Below are positions 30,428-45,100 of a stretch of DNA of 64,000 bases, piece by piece. The translations under genes and the position numbers were made by a program. Source of the DNA: Steinernema hermaphroditum (lineage: Eukaryota > Nematoda > Chromadorea > Rhabditida > Steinernematidae); the NCBI GenBank assembly GCA_030435675.1, contig CM059623.1, positions 8,954,012 to 9,018,011 of the forward strand, read 5' to 3'. Within the stretch, counting starts at the first letter, position 1. Each line of letters starts with the position of its first letter. The notes under the pieces were generated by a model. That model did no database searches. It worked only from the letters and a program-made list of their open reading frames with translations, and had not been told where the DNA came from.

Positions 30428-33400
30428 TAGCCTCGAGAATTCCAAAAGATTTGCGAAACAAAGTCGCGTCGAGAGCTCGGTAATTTCCGTATTTTGGCGA
30501 TCGTGTGCACTAGAAAGCCGTCCTGTACTTTAGGGCTGACTCAGTGCTCGAGTAAACAGAGCACTCTTTTCGGCACTAGGGACATCCGAGTTGTCCGAAC
30601 TTTGTCCGTTTTTGTTTTCAGAAATACACACTATAAGTGCCATCGCCTTCTCGATCTAATAGCCCAACAAAGCTCCGCTTTCTTTTCATTTTCTTCTTGT
30701 AGTGCCTGCAGTAAACATGCAAGAAGAAGTATTGAATTTCCAGCCAGAACTGGCCCTCACAGTCCAAAGCACTTTCCGTTGCAGTCTTTTCTGACTTTTT
30801 CTAAGCTTCTCGGCTGGAGTGATGCATCTCCGGGATTTCGCCCAATTCCGAACGGGTAAGAGTCATATTTCACGGTTCCATCCAAACGTGACTTTTCCCA
30901 GAAAACAAACAGCCATGGCGCCGTCTTTGTCACGCCACCTTCCGTTGGTTAAATGCTCCAAATTCTTCTGGAGGCGCCGTCTGGAACATTCGAAACTCTG
31001 ACCGCTCATGCGAGCTTTTTGCCTTTTGATTCGCGATCTTCGTGGCTGCTTAGGGCAGAGTTTGCAGTTTTTATGAATCTACGTTCTACAGTACACTTCG
31101 TACTCATTTTGTACTAATGTTTATTTCCCTCACAGCCGATCATAGACATAATATTTATGTGTATCACTCTGAAGTACTAAGCTGCTTTCCCCATGTCTTC
31201 CACTCCAGGTGTCTGTGATCCGAAAGGAATCGTGTATACATAGTTCACCCTCAAATAGATGGCTCCTGATACTCACTTATAGTGCACGAGTTGGTTCCCT
31301 GGGGGAATATGGGGGAGCTCCAGATCCACTGGCCCTCTCAATTGCTTTAGGCAACACATATATAGCGGAAGCACTACTTTTACGCCGAGTGGAACCTTCC
31401 TAAGAGTGTCGCCACTTCAGGTCTGTCCATTTCTGTTGTGCTTTGGATTTGTGTTGCCAAACAGAGCCATCATTCAAAACGAATCCTTTCGTCTTCTTGT
31501 TTGTTTTTTTTCCTTCCCAAATACCCTTGTTTTGTGCAAGAAACATTATTGTTTTATGTGTTTTCTTGTGGCCTCACTATTTTTGTGGCCATCTATTCCT
31601 ACTTGTAACGCAGTTCGCGTCAAGTTCAAAACAAAAATAAATCAAACGACCACCATGTGAACTTTGCGGCGTAAAACCCAAGGGGCCATTTAGCAATGCT
31701 GCAGGGAGGCCTTCTTCTGTGGCATTCTGTACGTCTCTCTAGTCTATCTGACTCACCAGGGAACCTTCAGCTCGGCAGACATTCCGGAAGGTTTGTCAGT
31801 CAGAATTTGGTCTTCGATCAAAAGATCGCCGCGATAAGAGTCTAAGAAGTTTTATGACTTCGGTATCGCCGACGATATAGGCGCCTTTATTGGCGCTAAT
31901 TTCCATAATCCTTTTTGGATTATCTGCTTCTTAGACATGTAGGTAATTGACGGTGATGTTTGGACAGCGCAGAGATGCGAACAGCCTTGTCCACCTCTAT
32001 GCCTCCAATGGGTCTGACTACCGTATGCTGAACACTACCAGTCCCAACGATATCGGACCTTTCGGTACTGCTTCCAGGAGACCCAGGAGAGCTACAAAAG
32101 GTTTCCCTTAAGTCCCCTAATCCCCACTGTGGCATTTTGCAAATCTTCTCTGTTTTCCATTTATATTCCGCAAATGAAAAAGTTGCTTTTAGGGGAAAAC
32201 AACTCTTCTCCTGGCATCTATCTCTGATGAGATCGGATATCTTCTGTTTCGGAAAGCAATATGCATTTTCTGTTTGTTTTTTGCGTTCTGTTTTTCGTTT
32301 AATTAGATCACCCTGACGCCGTCGTTCCGACTTCTAATCTGTCCCACAGCAATTCCCACAAAGGCTCGTGAAAGATCTCCCTTTGGAACTTCTGGGTTAA
32401 TTGGATGGCACTTATTATGCGCACCAACTTCTCTGTGTCCGTTTTTGTGTCAGAAGAGGACAAAGCTGTCGTTTGCAGGAAAAGTCAATTTGAAGGAGTT
32501 GCTGCGGAGAGTACTTTGTGGTCCTGGTTCGACTTTTTCTAGTGGCCGTTCAGGGGAGGGGGACCTAAGGTCTTGTGTTCTTGCATTTTGATGCTACAAA
32601 GGTACGTGGTGAAACCGAATCTATGAAATTTATAGTTTGACGGTTTTCGAGAAGAACCACCCTTCTAACTCTTCTAGAACTGTCTCACCCAAAGTCTTTT
32701 GCCACTTCCCCGAACCGGAATCACTTTGCTGAGTTCCCATTTCCAGCGAAGTGTTTACGAGCAGTTGGAGCGATAAATTTCGAGTGAACATAAAAGTCTT
32801 TTTTTGTGTCCTGACACATTTCCCAAGTGCACTGCAGAGATCGTAGTCATTTCCTTTATTGCAGAGTCGCGCAGTGATCCAGACACTCGGGCACGACTAA
32901 TCGTACTTCCTTGCGAACAACTCAGTCCTTTCCCAGCTGGATGTTCTGGAGGTTCTCCAACAGATCTAAGGGTCTTTTATTGAAACAAAACCTTCTTGTT
33001 GGAATTTCAAGGGAGCAGCGTGACCTATAAGCTCTGTGTAGCGTCTATTAAAATAGCTTCGTTCGGCTTTGAACTATCACCCACGCGGCGTATTTTCATC
33101 CACTAGAGAGCGCTCGTGTGGAAAAGCACATCAGCTTGATTTGTCTCCGAATTTGTGTCCAAGTGTCTGACCTGCCAGAATATGTCATCCGTTCAGGGTG
33201 ACACTCTGGGGCGGGTAGAAGGCGTAATTAAGTACTGGGCCATCTCTCTTCGGTGTTTTTGTCACCGTTTCCCCATTTATCTGCATTTCCCAATTTTGTC
33301 GGGAAAAACAACGTTTAGTGGAACTAGACGAGTAGCTTCTTCTTCTCATCAGGTGACCTTTCCCTGGATCTGAATCCTATCTGCATTCCATCCAGGGACA

Positions 33401-33949
33401 AACACACGTCACTTTTCTGATAATTCTGTGTGGCTCACACCAAATCCGATATTCGTTTATGTGCTTTTCCGTCGCCTTTCGGCCCAACAAACACTTCCTC
33501 TGGGCGCCGTTTTGCTCCAATTTTTTATTTCTGATTCACAAGGACTTTGTGTCGTTTCTCTGCTCCATATGTCCCAGAGTCAACGAACTTCACTGCGTGG
33601 AATACAACATTTTGCGCTTTTGCTTAGTTCGATGACTCACTGGATCCTCTTTGTCCTGTCACCCTTCAGAGATGCGCACAACGAGGCTCTTCTGATGAAT
33701 TATCAGTTATTTTGGAATTGAGAAGTACGCTATATAAAAGACGCTGTCGAAGAACATTTCTCGACATTTTTACTTTTTTATTCTTCCTTTTTTTTGCGAA
33801 TTTATAGTAAACTCAATGGCCTTCTTCTTCCATGCCGCATTTCTCTACCTCGAGCAGGAAGTCAGGCCACTCGAAGGAAATCGGCAGAAGAATCCACAGA
33901 GGCTAGAATGTCTCCATTCAATGAATTCCTGCCCTGTCCAGGAACGTTT

Positions 33950-34350
33950 TGATACGATGGAAGCGATGATTCTTCGATTCTATCAGTGCGTCCTCCCCGC
34001 TACGGCTCCTGGTCGAAGTCAGCGAGGAAGATGCTCTCGACCGCTCAACGCTGGATGGAGTGCCGGACGGCCTGGGTCCGTCTACTAGACAGGAATTGAC
34101 TCTTGTGACGAAGCTGCAGGTGGAAGGAACTGGAAGATGACGAATGGAAACCAAGAAAAAGGGTCCGTCTGGAGGAATGGGACATCACGTGAGAAGACCA
34201 CGGCTCCGATGGAACTGATGAAGAAACTACTAGAGAGACGAGAGATGACGGTGTGGAGCTGGTCAAATCAAACTGTATTAGTTTGTTATTGGCAGAACTC
34301 TTTTCGACGTTTTCCGAATTTGAATAATGTGAGCACTTTTGGAAAAAGCA
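33950..34350 (+). pseudogene. possible decayed coding sequence
   Basis: One frame gives protein-like runs (SVRPPRYGSWSKSARKMLS, RWKELEDDEWKPRKRVRLEE, DDGVELVKSNCISLLLAEL) interrupted only by TGA codons, four of them, before a TAA near 34324. Another frame also stays open for some distance, and splice sites do not rescue a complete product. A TATA-like box (TATATAAAAG) lies about 220 bases upstream. I recognise no family. It may be a pseudogene, a mis-spliced small gene or chance. Confidence 0.2.
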
Positions 34351-37300
34351 CACCAATTTGACGCAATTGACACCAATTTCCATAATTGCCTTGTGCTTTG
34401 CCGTGGTGACTTTTGGTCTCCCGTTTCTATCGACGTGTTTTGAAGGAACACAAGAATTTTGATATGCAATGGTCGGAAATGCTCCTAGAACGATCTAGAG
34501 ACGTCCCAGAATAGCCATTCTGGACGGAGTCTGTGCGTGGAATCCACAAGTAAGCACTTTGGCAGAAAAGTCCTTCCGAATTCGTCGTTCCGTCAGTGCT
34601 TCCAGAAAGAACCGTTTTTGTGACTCTGCGAATAATTGCTTTTGATATTTCCAATCCAAGAGACGTTAATCACGCATCCCTAAGACGATGAAGACATCAG
34701 TCATCCTCCCTTCCCTGGCCGTTTCCCAGCCTAAACATGTCCTTATTCTGGCTATTGCTTATTGCATTTCGAATTCGTTGCACTCATTAGCACCTCGAAA
34801 ACACCTTTTCGGTCTCCTTCTTTTCCACGTCACCCCCTCTCCATTCTCTGACCTTATTAAGACGACCGAACTTCTTCCGCCCGAACGCAGTCATAAATGG
34901 TGATTAACTCGCGGCGACGGCTTACATCGCCGTAAAACTCAATGGGATATGAAATTGGCGTCGGTGAGGACTTCGTCGAAGTCGTAAATGTTGATTGACT
35001 CCACGATGGGAAGAATGAATATGGGAAATATGGAGGAGTGATGAGAGGAGCTTTTGGTGTAGGAGCAAGCATGAGAACTTCGAGGTCATCTTACTCGTTT
35101 GGTCATCTTAGTTTCCCCATTACTCGTTTTGGCATAGGTATAATGGGCAACTTTGCAAGAGAGGGTAACATGGACTTGAGCAACGCTGTGAGAGGGAACT
35201 CACTTCTTCTTGTTAAAAAAAACGATTCTGACTGGGACCTTTAGACACATATCAGATTACAGTACAACGTCTACACATTATCAACCATCGTAGGCCGAAT
35301 TCCGAACCTGTGCAGGTGCTTTTTTTGCTTGTGAATTCGAGGTTCGAGCAGCAGATGTTTCTCTGTTTTCTGTGAATGAAAGTCAGGATTTCCCTAAGCC
35401 TGCTTTGTCATAATTCACACCTCAGAGTTCCCTTCTGTTTGCTTGTGGCCACGAGGGAAGAAGTTCATTTCCATTCATGAAGTTCGAAGCTCTGTGGATA
35501 ATCGCCTACAAGCGTCACAGGATCCCTCACGAACTGGACGATCCATAATCTCTCAAAACTTCGATTCCAGTTTCTCACCCACTTGAAGTACAAGAGAACT
35601 TGTTTTGAGTTCAGAACTCGTGTTCTTTCTTCCGGTTCCGGGTCCCATCGCGGTTTGTTTGTTATAAAAAGCGACTCTAAGTGATAAACACTTCGAGTGG
35701 GGCCAAGCAGCCAATATGCGCGATTTGACCTCTCCGATCTCGTCTCTCCGAATCTCAGAGATTATGCATCTTCCTCATCGCTGCACATCTTAGTCATTAT
35801 CCCCGGAATGTTGTTATTTATTCATCTCCTTCCTCTTATTTATCCGTCTCTCAAATACGAATCCCTACTTCCATCCATCTGGGATATTCGCCCTCTCCTC
35901 CACTCTCATTTTGGCCAATAATGCACATCGAATCCACAAAAACAACGCCTCGCAAAACAAAGTCACCACTTCCGGGAGGTCTGGCGTCACTACGGGAGAA
36001 TTCCGAAAATTCGTAACCTCATCAATTAGTCACGTGCGGTCCCACGGTGGCCGTCGAGCGCCGAGTCACCCAACCTGCTCCCCATTCGATTAATCTAATT
36101 CGAAGCTCATGCCTAGCCTCTTCTGGTAAGATTCTCGAGAAACGTCTGAGAAAGAGTTTCTAGTTTGTCCAGCCTTTACTGGCACCTCTCCTTAGGATTT
36201 CGTCTTTTAGGGCGGTTTTGTAAGAAAGTTCTCTTTTGTGAGACATTTCCCTGACGCAATCAGGTATCCTTTTAGTTACCTGGATATCAGGGGACCTCTC
36301 TTAAACGATGCATGTTCTACGACCCATGGGTGGAATGTCCTTCTCTCTAAAAATAAAACCATTTCGCAGCGTCTTGTGTTTTCCGAAAAGTCCGTTCCTG
36401 GAGGATATCGGCGGCGTCTTTGCTGGCTATCCTCAGCCACCAAGGAGCTCGGAAATGTTCCGAAAAGTTCTATTTTTGCTAATGACCGACGTGGATATCG
36501 CGTTTCATGTCTGCTCCCCTGCGTCCAAAGAACGGCCCTCGCCCTCCGAAAGACGATTCATTCGGTCGTCGAGGGCCTAAAAGCGCGGGAATGTGTAATT
36601 CGAGGCTTCAAATCACGAGTCTACGTCCATATGTGTTAGGGCTGTAGGATTTGATTTGTCCCAAAACTGAACCGAAATGTCTCTTAGGAGATTTTGTCGA
36701 AATTTGGGCGAAATCCTAATTCCAAAGTGACCTTTCGTCTCTTATCTCTGAGGCGATAACCGAGCGAGTTTGTTTGTACTTTCTAAAGTCCTCGATTTGA
36801 ACCTGATTATAAGATGTGATGGCCCCTCAGTCTCTTTGGCCATCTTCTGTGTGGCGACGTCTAAGCTCTCAGTCTCGTCCCTAGAACACCTAATCCTAGG
36901 GTGGCAGGGTACTGTATTGTCACAGGCTATGAGAATAAGGCTAAGAAGACCTCGATACGTACACAAGAAGTTTTCCAGGTGTTCCTAACTCTGACGAAGT
37001 GCCCTCCTTCATTCCTTTTCTGCTCCAGCGATAATTCAAATGGTGCCAAAACTCTCGGAATTTGCACTTTTCTGCATTCATAAATTATGGACAAAACACA
37101 TTTGATGTGAGGTTTCCTCGCGACCACCCTTTCGGGTCGTTTTTGGATAACGGCGTGCAAAGCTCTTTATTTGGAAACGACAACCTCACATGACATCTCA
37201 TTTGGAGTCACCCGACGCGTCGAGGTTTGAAAAGGTGTTCCTTCAGTGCACCGAATGAGTAATCTTTGTCTTTCTCAGAGATGTTTTTCAAAATTTCCAA

Positions 37301-40300
37301 ATAATGAGATCTGATGGAGCTTTCACGAAAATCCGTAAAGTTCATGTATCCAGGCGGACAACTTCATTCCGCCTGAGTACGGTAGCGCAGTCATACGTCT
37401 GTTCGAACGTCTTGACTTACTTAGTAGTCGAAAATGTAGAGACAGCTCATTTGCAAATGTATTCTCTTCAGGTTCAAAGGAGCTTTTGGTTGTCCCTGGG
37501 ATTATCCTCTCACTGAGTTTCAAGCTATTTTCGAAATACGCATTTCAACTCTTTTCGTGTGTGAGGTGGCTCCGTCGAATGCTTTCGATTTTGAGAATTC
37601 GAGTCCAAGGTGAATATTGTATTTGAAGTTCGAACAACTATTTGTCGACGTCGATACCAGCTGCCTTTGTACCTTTGGATTTTTCAAATGCCACGAATTT
37701 TTAAACTCTGAGACCTCAAATAAACAGAGTTTGCGTGATATTCCCATCACTTTCTCCGAGAAATGTTTTCCCGTTAAGATCTCAAAACAGTCCCAGAAGG
37801 GCACCTTCTCGTATGAAGATAGCATTCGTAGTCCATTTTCGTAGATCTGTTTCTTGCGCTCTTTTTATGGAAATCCCATCACAGAAATATTGCAGAAGAG
37901 GCAATTTCTTTTCGGTGGCGATCGTTCGGGTCGTTCGCTCTATCAGAAATGACTTCTCGCCCGTTCGATTCTTAGATTCGATCCAATAATGGTCCTAAGT
38001 ACACGTCTACCGTACGAAGCTACTGTAACGAAGTGAAATTTGCATGCTGTGTGGGCCAAAAAAAAATCTAAGGCCCCCTTCCCTTTTCAGGCGTGCGTTC
38101 TTCTACGAAGTTTGTTCGTTCGGCGGCGTTCGTAATTAAAATCGGACCCTAATTTGAGATCCCCTTTCATCGCGCGTAATACGATGGGTGCGAGTTTTAT
38201 TGGACTCGGAATATTTCATCTCAAGTGTAATTAAAAGTTTTTCCAGAGACCACCTAGAGGCCAAGTCCGCTCGACTTCGAAATTCAAAGATCGGCCAAAC
38301 TTTGAGGGGCAGCCTTTGAAGAATAAAAATATCGAGGGGGAGGCCTGCACCACAGATCGCATTCGAATTCTGGCCACAACTGGACATCAGAGACGCAGAG
38401 AGGGACCACGTGTGCACTTTCCTCTTCTACATCCTCTTTTTGTCCCGTGAAGTGCCATTTGAGGCGAGTTCGAGCACTCAAACGAGGCCACTTCGACCAC
38501 GCTTTTCGTTTTTAGCATAATCTCCGAAATGTGCGTTTTCATAAAAACCCGATAATTAGTGGAAATTGCTTAAGTTCAGCTCCCTAGATCTGTTCCCTCG
38601 GGCCACTTCTCTCTGTTTAATTTGCCCTTTTCTCAAACTCATAATGCAATAAACTGTTATCCAAATAGAGGACAAAAAAGTCACCGCTTGTCTTGTTTAC
38701 TTTGCAGAAATGTTCCTCGGCTTTTTCTCCTTTGTTTCACTCTTCCCTAGAGATCTTTTTTATGCTCCCGGGAGACCCATCTCCTCCACATAAGTTTCTT
38801 CCCTTTATTAATTAAGAGCGCACACGAGAGAGCAATTGGCGGGCCTAATCAAGTTCCACGCCCTTTCCACACGAGTTTATTCCGATCTTCCGTGCATTCT
38901 TAGGCGTTTGCATCTCGTGAGAATCATCGGGGTCGACCTACTTCGACCTCACTTTGAGCCCGGAGAGACGTTTTCAACCATGACTGTCTGTAGAGTTTGG
39001 TCTAGTCGTCGGATAAGGTGTAGTTCAATCGGGAAACTGTCTGAACGGCCTCTCCGACGTCTATCGAGCTTTGTACTGGCAGAGTGTCCATTCAGAAACA
39101 TTCCGCGAGTTTCTGATCATGAGAACAAATAAGATAATATTCTGTCTTGCAACGTCAGCGCACGTCTTCTCTTTGCACCGGATCTCTGTCTCTCAGAAGA
39201 GGACCTAAAAGAGCCAATCATTCATTCTTTTGAGGAGCTGTCAACGCTTCTTCTGACTGAGTTGTTTTCTTGTCTTCTTGACCAACGTCACAGTGATTCA
39301 CGATAACATCAATGTATTTCCGGATGCTTTTTCCCACGGCTGCACTTTGCAGTTCCGTCTGGCTCTTTCTGAGTCATCTTGTGGGTTCGGGTCATTCTAG
39401 GTGTCTCTTAGGGTCAGTCCTGAAGATTGACGTCAGTTTCGAGCGAGTTCCTTGTCTCTTCTTCCAAACCTCATTTCCGCAGAAAAAGCTCAAAAGGAGG
39501 TGCATAGACTAAATCCTAAAGTGCTCGAGGCAGTGACGTCGACTTTCGACGTTCCTTGTTCTGGACGCGATTTCTAGTGTCCCATAAACTTGTTTCTCTA
39601 AGACAACCGAAGGGCGCCAAATTAGGCAAAGGACGGGCTGTCCCACTTCGCGACTCTCCGGGAGAGGCTTTCTCGTGTGTTCTTCTCATAGGTGGTCACT
39701 TTTGTTTTCATTTACTTCCACTCAGGAACACCGTGTATGAGGTCATCGATGTACAAGTTCGGTCGATTTGAATCTGACTGAATTATTCATCGCTATTTTG
39801 GTGTATTTGTTTTTGTCCTTTCCTGTTTTTATCGTCCGAATGAGTCACTATCAGCTGAGTTCCTCCAAAAGTTTTCCGAAATATTCCCACCACCGCTTTT
39901 TAAGAATTTCGATCGAAAAAACAGAACTCTCCGTGGGTCCTTGGGCGCCGTTTTCCAAAAACACTTAGAGAGTAAACACATAAATATTCCAGAGAGTCTT
40001 GTTTTGCATCTGCTTGTGGCAGATGTTTCCCGAAATGCGTTCCTCGCTTACCCTTCTTCTACCCTTAAAGGGCGCCATGGGAACAGAAATTCAAGAATCG
40101 AGAACAACGCCGAACTCCAATCCTAAGTGTGCCCTCGGGCAGAAAAACATAGTTATACCCTTTGATTAAGTTTTGAGGGTTTGAAATACGTTCTGGAGAT
40201 TGTATCGACCGTATCCAGTTCATTTCTGGACCGTGAACTTTCTTAGAACGGCTTTGACTTGCTGAAAGAAAAGACATTAGAAGCTTAGGAATTACAGAAG

Positions 40301-42194
40301 ACCGTAGACATATAGAATCGCTGTCATTTTCCACTATAGAAGCCGTACTATTCCTAAGGTAGACCGTTCTTAGAAGTGCTTCGGTTCCCGGATGGAATCG
40401 CGCATTAATCTATCCATTCGGCTAACTATGCGCTCATCAGCGACCTTGATTCCTCTGCATTTCTGATTTGGGAATGACGTTCAAGAGATAACAAATTCTG
40501 GCGTGGCCTGGCTGGATGATGAATGAAACGTCGAAGTGACGCCGGGGCGCATGACATCTAATTAGGTGAAGCATCAAAGTGCAGCAGATCTGACTTTTTG
40601 TGTGCCATTCGAAGAGTGCACCTTTTTGTAGGACCACAAACGAAATCAGAGTCGAAACAAGATGTGCCCGAACTCGTCTCGATCTCTGAACACGATACTT
40701 TTGTGTCGATTTGATTTTGACCTTTTGGAAAAAAAGCGATTTGATGAGTTTTTGTAAATCGAGGATATGATCCAGTCCGCTTCGTTTGTTTACACAAGAG
40801 GGTCCCTGAGGTTCATGTGCCGCTTTCCCTCCAAGTTGGCTCTGACCTTTCGGACATTAAATATTAAAGTGGCAATTGATGAGTTTCCCACTGGGTTTCT
40901 CGGAAGCACATAACACTCGCATTGAAAGGGTACGACCCCGGAATCAAAGGTTGTCGTCTCGATGAAAAAATAATCTGTCCGAGGTTCCCTGAGTGCGTTT
41001 CGAGAGAACTCTTTATGTGATCTCTCGGAGACACAGAATTCCTGAAGCTGCTCGGCCGTGACCAGTGGAATCACCCCTTCCAGGCCCCGGCACCTCGACC
41101 TCTCACCTCACCGGAGACCACGAGGTTCCCACAGACATCCAGACGTTCATAAATTAACCACATTAAAACACTTTCCTTTGTTGCATATCATAGAGAGTCC
41201 CACGACGTTCAGTCCCAAGATCCACTGATCAGAAGGAAAGCGTCCCGACTGGATTCTCCGAATCTCGACTCGAAAGTGGCCTTTAGGGTCAGGCCGCAAT
41301 TATTCCTAAAATTAGCGCAAAAACAAGACGTCTGCGCCGACGCAAAAACACAAACACAAACAGATTCGGAGCCCTCCGGTCGGGTCTGCTATGAAGATGC
41401 TCAGCAGATGGTGCCCTTGGCCAATGCATTCGGACTCAAAGTTCAATCATCTGCGTTCAAAAGTTAAATGAGATTAGGGAAAGAGAGTCCACTGGGCCAT
41501 TATGATCTCATTAGGTGGCTTCTTCTCAATGGATTCACCCTTTGCAGTTCGGAGTTTACGTCTCCATTTGGACGAAAACAAAAGAAATGTCCTCTGGAGG
41601 AGATGGCCGATGACCGCCGGAAAGTGCATCCAATATGGACATGATCCGTAAGGATCAGTGGTAGTTAGGCAGCAATAAGGGTACGGTAGAATTGGAGGTT
41701 TTGGACATTTCACAGCTTCACCGAAAGAGACAGACGATGGCTTCCTGTCTACGTTTACCATTCCAGACTGCGAGTGGAGCTCATTTCCAAAGTGTAGACA
41801 GTCGCGGCCGGCCGAAGTCTGTTTTTCGACGAAGAAGCTTCCTAGAAAGTCATTAGTTTGGTGCAAAGATTGCAAAACAAAAGTGCTCCTTTGGGTGCCA
41901 AGTAAACTTTTGCAAAGGATTCTTTCACAAGGGTACAAATTTGCACTAGGTACGTGCCACTAAAAGTGCAAAACGACCGTAGTAAACGGAAATATTACAA
42001 GAAAGAATTGAATTTCGCTTCATTTTGGCACTTTCTTTATGCCTGTAGGGGAACTAATGTGGAAAATGCCTCCATAACGCGATGTTGCATACCACCTGGA
42101 CACCTTTAATTGTGCGCTCTCCGCGTGGCCATCGACGCTTCTATCCTCAGTGTCCCTTTTTCAGAAAAGTGCCGATCCGAGGAGGCCCACTTCT

Positions 42195-45100
42195 ATGTTC
42201 CAAATGGCCGATACTGTCGATCTCTCCGGATACACTCTCATCGAATTTACCGTTCCCTTCAGGGTAAGCACTTCTAGAACTGTGCAGAAATGTCATAATC
42301 ATTCAAAAAGTTTCTACATTGTTGCGACAACTAGCTCGAATATTCTATTTATTTATGTAGATTCCGCTTCCAAGCGAGCGCCTCCATTTCCTCCCCGAGC
42401 GCACCTCTAACCTTCGATCCTCTGGCCCATTGCGCCTCGACCCCGCCCCTGCCCAGAGCTCCGCCCCCTTTCGCCTCCCTTCGAAATTCGTTTCGAACGC
42501 AAATTTGATTTGGTCAAGCGTCGTTAGGTCGTGAAATCGCTTCGAAGCTCCTCTGATCGTCTCCACTTCGTGTGTGGCCTCCTGGATCCATGGTTAAAAT
42601 GGTAATTCGTTATGGCTATTTAATGTTAAAGGTCCATGAGTGGTCAGGGCTCATATACCTTAGTGACATTTCCTGAACTTTTAGAGAAAGTCCTGCTCGT
42701 TTTGGTTCCCAAAGATACCTTTTGCGTTGATCCTAAATTAAGGAGTTAGCTCCACTGTCAGGCGAACGTTCCATTATTGTTTAAAAGGAGGCCTAAAGAT
42801 AATTCATATGCAAAACAGTTGCCTTTGTCATTGAGAATTTGATCCATTGGGAGCATCTTTTGAGTGCCAGAGCTTATCACGATCCAATCCAATCTTTGAC
42901 TCCTCATTTACAGTAGATTGCGGAGGGTATTCCCTATCTCAAAACCCCAAAATCTGATTAGAGAATCACAACAATGGCCAAAGCCTCTTATCGATGTTGT
43001 CCAAATCTTCTCGAGTTCCTTGTTTGTTGTCCTTAGAGTTCTTTTCCTTTGAATAAAAGTTCTTCCAGTAATGGGATTGCGAGTGGGTCCAACTTATAAC
43101 TACATTAAAGGACTCCGCGAAACACCAAAACCCATTACGTTCTGAATGAGTTCTGTTCCCCGAGGGCCGACGGGCACCTTTCTTTGGCGGAGAACTCCAC
43201 TTACCCATTCCGTCTGATTGCTTTTTGTTTTCCCTCCCTCACGCCTCTGTCCAGATCTTGACACCGAAGGGTGTCAGAAGGCTCGGTGACTGTCCGATAT
43301 CCTCAGCGCCACCTCTGATCCTTCCGGGCGCTCGACTCTCAAGACCTTTCACACTACAAAGGAATGAATTTGAGAGTTCATGAAAGTGCTCGGCAATAAA
43401 AGATTTAATAATTTTGTTGTTTGGGTCGTCTAGTCTCCTCTGAACTTCATTTCAATGACGCCCTTTCAGTCCTTCTTCTAAATGGACTCCACGGATCCGA
43501 ACTTTCAGTGCTCTTGGCACCGTTTTGTGTTTAACTCGGGGACAACAGTTTGCACCCAAACACCCGAAAATAGAGCCAAAACAAGAACGTTAATCGAGTT
43601 CTGCTCAAAGTGCTTCATTTCGAATCTTCTGCAGAAACTGTCGCCCGAAAACACTCTGTTTTTCGTTTGAAGAAGCCTGTCCATCAGACCCTCCAAATGT
43701 AAATTTGACGCTAATAAAGCGGGACGTGCCCACTCACTGAGTAAATGACGGGACACCGAATCGAATTTCGTTTCGATCCCCGGAAGCTGTGCAATATTGC
43801 TTGTTTTCCACGGTCTGATCTATGCTCTGTACGAAAATTAAAAAACAAAGGAAAACAACTCTACGGTTATCAGCAGAATGGCTGGATAGATAAGGCTATC
43901 CAAGCAACAATTAGCCGATCTTTTATCCCTGGAGTGGTCTCCGGTTGTCGGCGCCCCTCTTCCAGCCACAACACAATCACGCAGATTGAGGATGTCATCG
44001 CTCTTCAGGTCCGAAATTCGATTTTCGAGCCTTTTAAGAAGACACAGTCCCTCTGCTCGCCGGAAATTCGTGACAAAGTGCATCTTCTTTCTTGTTTTCG
44101 ACCTCTTTGTTTCCCACGGAGTGACGACTTCGTGTAGAACAAGTGTTGTTTGTTTGGCACAGGTCCGGGTCATCATTCATTTACGAGCCATTTCTTGGAA
44201 CGACACGTTTGGTGTCGAAAATAGGCGGCTATTAGGCAATGAGGTCGTTTAGTGGGGAATATGCAAATGGATTTCGTATTTCGGATCGTATTCTACGGTC
44301 TTCTTTCAGGGCTACCGTCAGTATGTCGCCGGCACGTACATCGCTTTCAACATCGTCGGCTTCGCCCTCAACGTCTGGGTGGCCTACGTGGTGGCGCCTC
44401 TTCTCACCGCCCAGAGAGTCCGCGTCCCCAAAGCCATCCTCTTCTACATCCTCATCCTGTGCATCTCCGATCTCATGACCATGATCGGTACCCCCGCCCC
44501 CTCCGCGACACTCCTAACCCACCCTTCTAGGCATGCTGTTCCTGATCACGGAAGTCGTCCTGGGCACGTGGATGTTCTCCTCGTTCGCCTGCACGGCCTA
44601 TCTCATCTTCGACTCGATGAACAAGTTCGTCGCCCCCATCATCGTCGTCCTCATCAGTCGCACCTGCTACGCTACCGTATGCCTGGACAAGGAGAAGCAG
44701 GAGAGCGCGGCAAGTCTAAAGGTCGGTGTTTTGGTGTGATCCAGAGACGAGGGATGAGGGATGAGACTTGAAAGGCCAGCTGAGTCACGAAAACAGAGGA
44801 TTCGCAGAAAGGCCCTGAGCCATCTCCTCGTCATTTCCTTTTCGAGGGGAGTCGCCACTCTTTTCCTCCGGATTAGCAAAACACAGAAAACATGTGGGGA
44901 AACGTCCGAGTCGGAGGGCCAAACACCACATCACAGGGGGATACCGTAATCTGCCTCCTCGAACACATGCCCTCCTTTTCAGCAAGCGATCGCCCTGGTG
45001 TTCGCGTCGCTGTGTGTGGTGATGGCCCTTCTGTGGCCCGTGTTTGCCTACTCCGAGGTGTTCACCCTCTACTTCAACGTCAACGAGACGGCCAAGGAGG

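Larger units (their letters stand above)
27157..42194. other. 15-kb gene-poor region upstream of the GPCR gene
   Basis: I find no protein-coding gene that I can support here. The many short open frames have no domain, no codon bias and no consistent splice sites. Visible signals: octamer motifs at 28276-28283, 30043-30050 and 38038-38045; a CRE/octamer/dyad/TATA cluster at 30036-30140; a 27-base hairpin at 30401-30427; TATA-like boxes near 33732 and 35663; and a coding-looking stretch with several stops at about 33950-34350. It may hold distal regulatory DNA for the downstream GPCR gene or unannotated noncoding RNAs. Confidence 0.4.

Noticed and set aside
41474..41938. 154-codon minus-strand open frame in the gene-poor region
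   Set aside because: Composition is unremarkable, no family is recognised, and no acceptor lies near the start. Chance is likely.
27157..42194. CRISPR arrays, rRNA genes or known microRNAs
   Set aside because: CRISPR is not expected in a nematode and no spaced repeats were seen. No rRNA blocks, spliced-leader RNA, U6 or familiar microRNA sequences were recognised by eye.
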